Shown here: piece after piece, positions 63,094 through 64,000 of the stretch | How positions within the stretch are numbered: position 1 is the first letter of the stretch | Layout of the letters: each line of letters begins with the position of its first letter | DNA from: Rhizobium rosettiformans | GTDB lineage: Bacteria > Pseudomonadota > Alphaproteobacteria > Rhizobiales > Rhizobiaceae | Assembly (NCBI RefSeq): GCF_016806065.1 | Contig: NZ_CP032405.1 | Coordinates: forward strand, 1,392,001 to 1,456,000 | DNA length: 64,000 bases | Direction of reading: 5' to 3' | The notes under the pieces: generated by a model | Database searches by the model: none | What the model was told of the DNA's origin: nothing | What the model saw: the letters and a program-made list of their open reading frames with translations, nothing else | Translations under genes and position numbers: made by a program

Positions 63094-64000
63094 TCACCCC
63101 TCCAGACCCGGCAACAACCCGGCAGACACGGCCGAAACCAGCGTCCCATCCGCCACCAGGCGACCGGCAGCCTCGAGATCTGGCGCCATGTAGCGGTCCT
63201 CTTCCAGTGTGGCGACATGGGCACGCAAGGTGGAGATCACTCGTCGCAGTTCCGGGCTCGTCGTCAGCGGACTGCGGAATTCGACGCCCTGGGCGGCCGT
63301 CAGCGCCTCGATGCCGATGATCGAGAAGAGGTTATCGGTCATCTGCAGCAGGCGCCGTGCGCCATGGCAGGCCATGGAAACATGGTCTTCCTGATTGGCT
63401 GAGGTAGGTGTGGAATCGACCGAGGCCGGATGCGCCATCTGCTTGTTTTCGCTCATCAAGGCAGCAGAGGTCACCTCGGCAATCATCAGGCCGGAGTTGA
63501 GGCCGGGCTTCTTGGCGAGGAAGGCCGGCAGCCCGTAGGACAGGGCCGGATCGACCAAGAGCGCGATCCGCCGTTGTGCGATCGCGCCGATCTCGCAGAC
63601 AGCGATCGCGATCTGGTCGGCGGCGAAAGCGACGGGCTCTGCATGGAAGTTGCCGCCCGAGACGACGCTCATGTCGGAAAGCACGAGCGGATTATCGGTA
63701 ACAGCATTCGCCTCGATTTCGAGTGTGCGGCCGGTCATGCGCAGGAGATCGAGACAGGCGCCATCGACCTGCGGCTGGCAGCGGATGCAATAGGGGTCCT
63801 GCACCCGCTCGTCGCCTTCCAGATGGCTTTCCCGGATGACGGAGCCGGAAAGCAGGCCACGCAGGGCCGCTGCCGTATCGATCTGCCCCTTGTGGCCACG
63901 CAGTGTATGAATGTCAGCGGTGAAGGGCGCCGACGAGCCCATCGCAGCGTCAGTCGAGAGCGCGCCGGTAATCAGCGCGGCCTGTGCGGCCCGATGGGCG
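63094..64000 (-). CDS. hutH: Histidine ammonia-lyase, C-terminal part
   Basis: The last 301 residues or so of HutH; the gene continues beyond the right edge. Visible: [40 protein letters not shown] (contains the conserved QDxYxxRC pattern), [20 protein letters not shown] and [20 protein letters not shown]. The MIO-forming Ala-Ser-Gly is in the missing N-terminal part. The enzyme deaminates histidine to urocanate, the first step of the pathway. It is 1 bp apart from the hutG start, so the two are coupled. Confidence 0.95.
   Translation of the reverse strand, partial: AHRAAQAALITGALSTDAAMGSSAPFTADIHTLRGHKGQIDTAAALRGLLSGSVIRESHLEGDERVQDPYCIRCQPQVDGACLDLLRMTGRTLEIEANAVTDNPLVLSDMSVVSGGNFHAEPVAFAADQIAIAVCEIGAIAQRRIALLVDPALSYGLPAFLAKKPGLNSGLMIAEVTSAALMSENKQMAHPASVDSTPTSANQEDHVSMACHGARRLLQMTDNLFSIIGIEALTAAQGVEFRSPLTTSPELRRVISTLRAHVATLEEDRYMAPDLEAAGRLVADGTLVSAVSAGLLPGLEG

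Overview
The window looks like DNA from an alphaproteobacterium of the Rhizobiaceae (Rhizobium, Agrobacterium, Ensifer or Shinella type), possibly from a megaplasmid or chromid because nearly every gene is for catabolism, transport or respiration. Support for this comes from gene content (uxu/TRAP, Dpp- and Pot-type ABC systems, nas, cyo, hut), high GC, and two palindromic intergenic mosaic repeats of the rhizobial RIME type (about 38241-38355 and 62181-62288). No database search was possible; family assignments come from motifs and gene order.

Layout. 1-2157 (minus): a very GC-rich, translationally coupled Mrp-type cation/proton antiporter cluster (mrpE-F-G-B-C, cut by the window edge). 2277-6516: a patchwork zone with a DeoR regulator fragment, MgtC-like and ExoD-like membrane proteins of lower GC, a complete ISNCY-type insertion sequence, and a repeat copy. 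6517-14068 (minus): hexuronate/idonate catabolism (uxuB, uxuA, an idnD-like dehydrogenase, a DctPQM TRAP transporter and its GntR regulator), with a perfect operator-like palindrome in front of the regulator. 14384-19490: a four-carbon sugar-acid module (DUF1537 kinase, GntR regulator, iron alcohol dehydrogenase, PdxA2-type dehydrogenase, BNR-repeat protein). 19723-26577 (plus): an EamA permease, a complete Dpp-type ABC importer and a DapA/NanA-family aldolase. 26641-32877 (minus): a Pot-type ABC importer in one run with a metallo-beta-lactamase-fold hydrolase and an aldehyde dehydrogenase, with a TetR regulator and an NTF2-like protein divergent from it.

34132-46143 (minus) is a complete assimilatory nitrate locus read nasT-nasS, then leader, then nrtA-nrtB-nrtD-nirB-nirD-nasA-cysG. 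The leader between nasS and nrtA carries a canonical sigma-54 promoter, two small hairpins of the kind bound by ANTAR proteins (one with an A1/G4 hexaloop) and a long intrinsic terminator: a readable NasS/NasT antitermination switch. The cysG at the end of this operon has a degenerate, truncated methyltransferase domain whose last residues are encoded by a 33-bp dispersed repeat also found at 6229-6261. After an MFS transporter come the cytochrome bo oxidase operon cyoABCD-surf1 (plus), a TetR-controlled RND efflux operon with two lipoprotein adaptors (plus), and the histidine utilisation run hutH-G-U-D-C (minus, hutH cut by the right edge), where a RIME repeat has become the C-terminus of HutG.

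The most interesting signals are the nas antitermination leader, the paired hairpin/33-bp repeats with identical spacing, the damaged cysG, the RIME-extended HutG, and two transporter-enzyme modules (19723-26577 and 26641-34072) whose substrates I cannot name.
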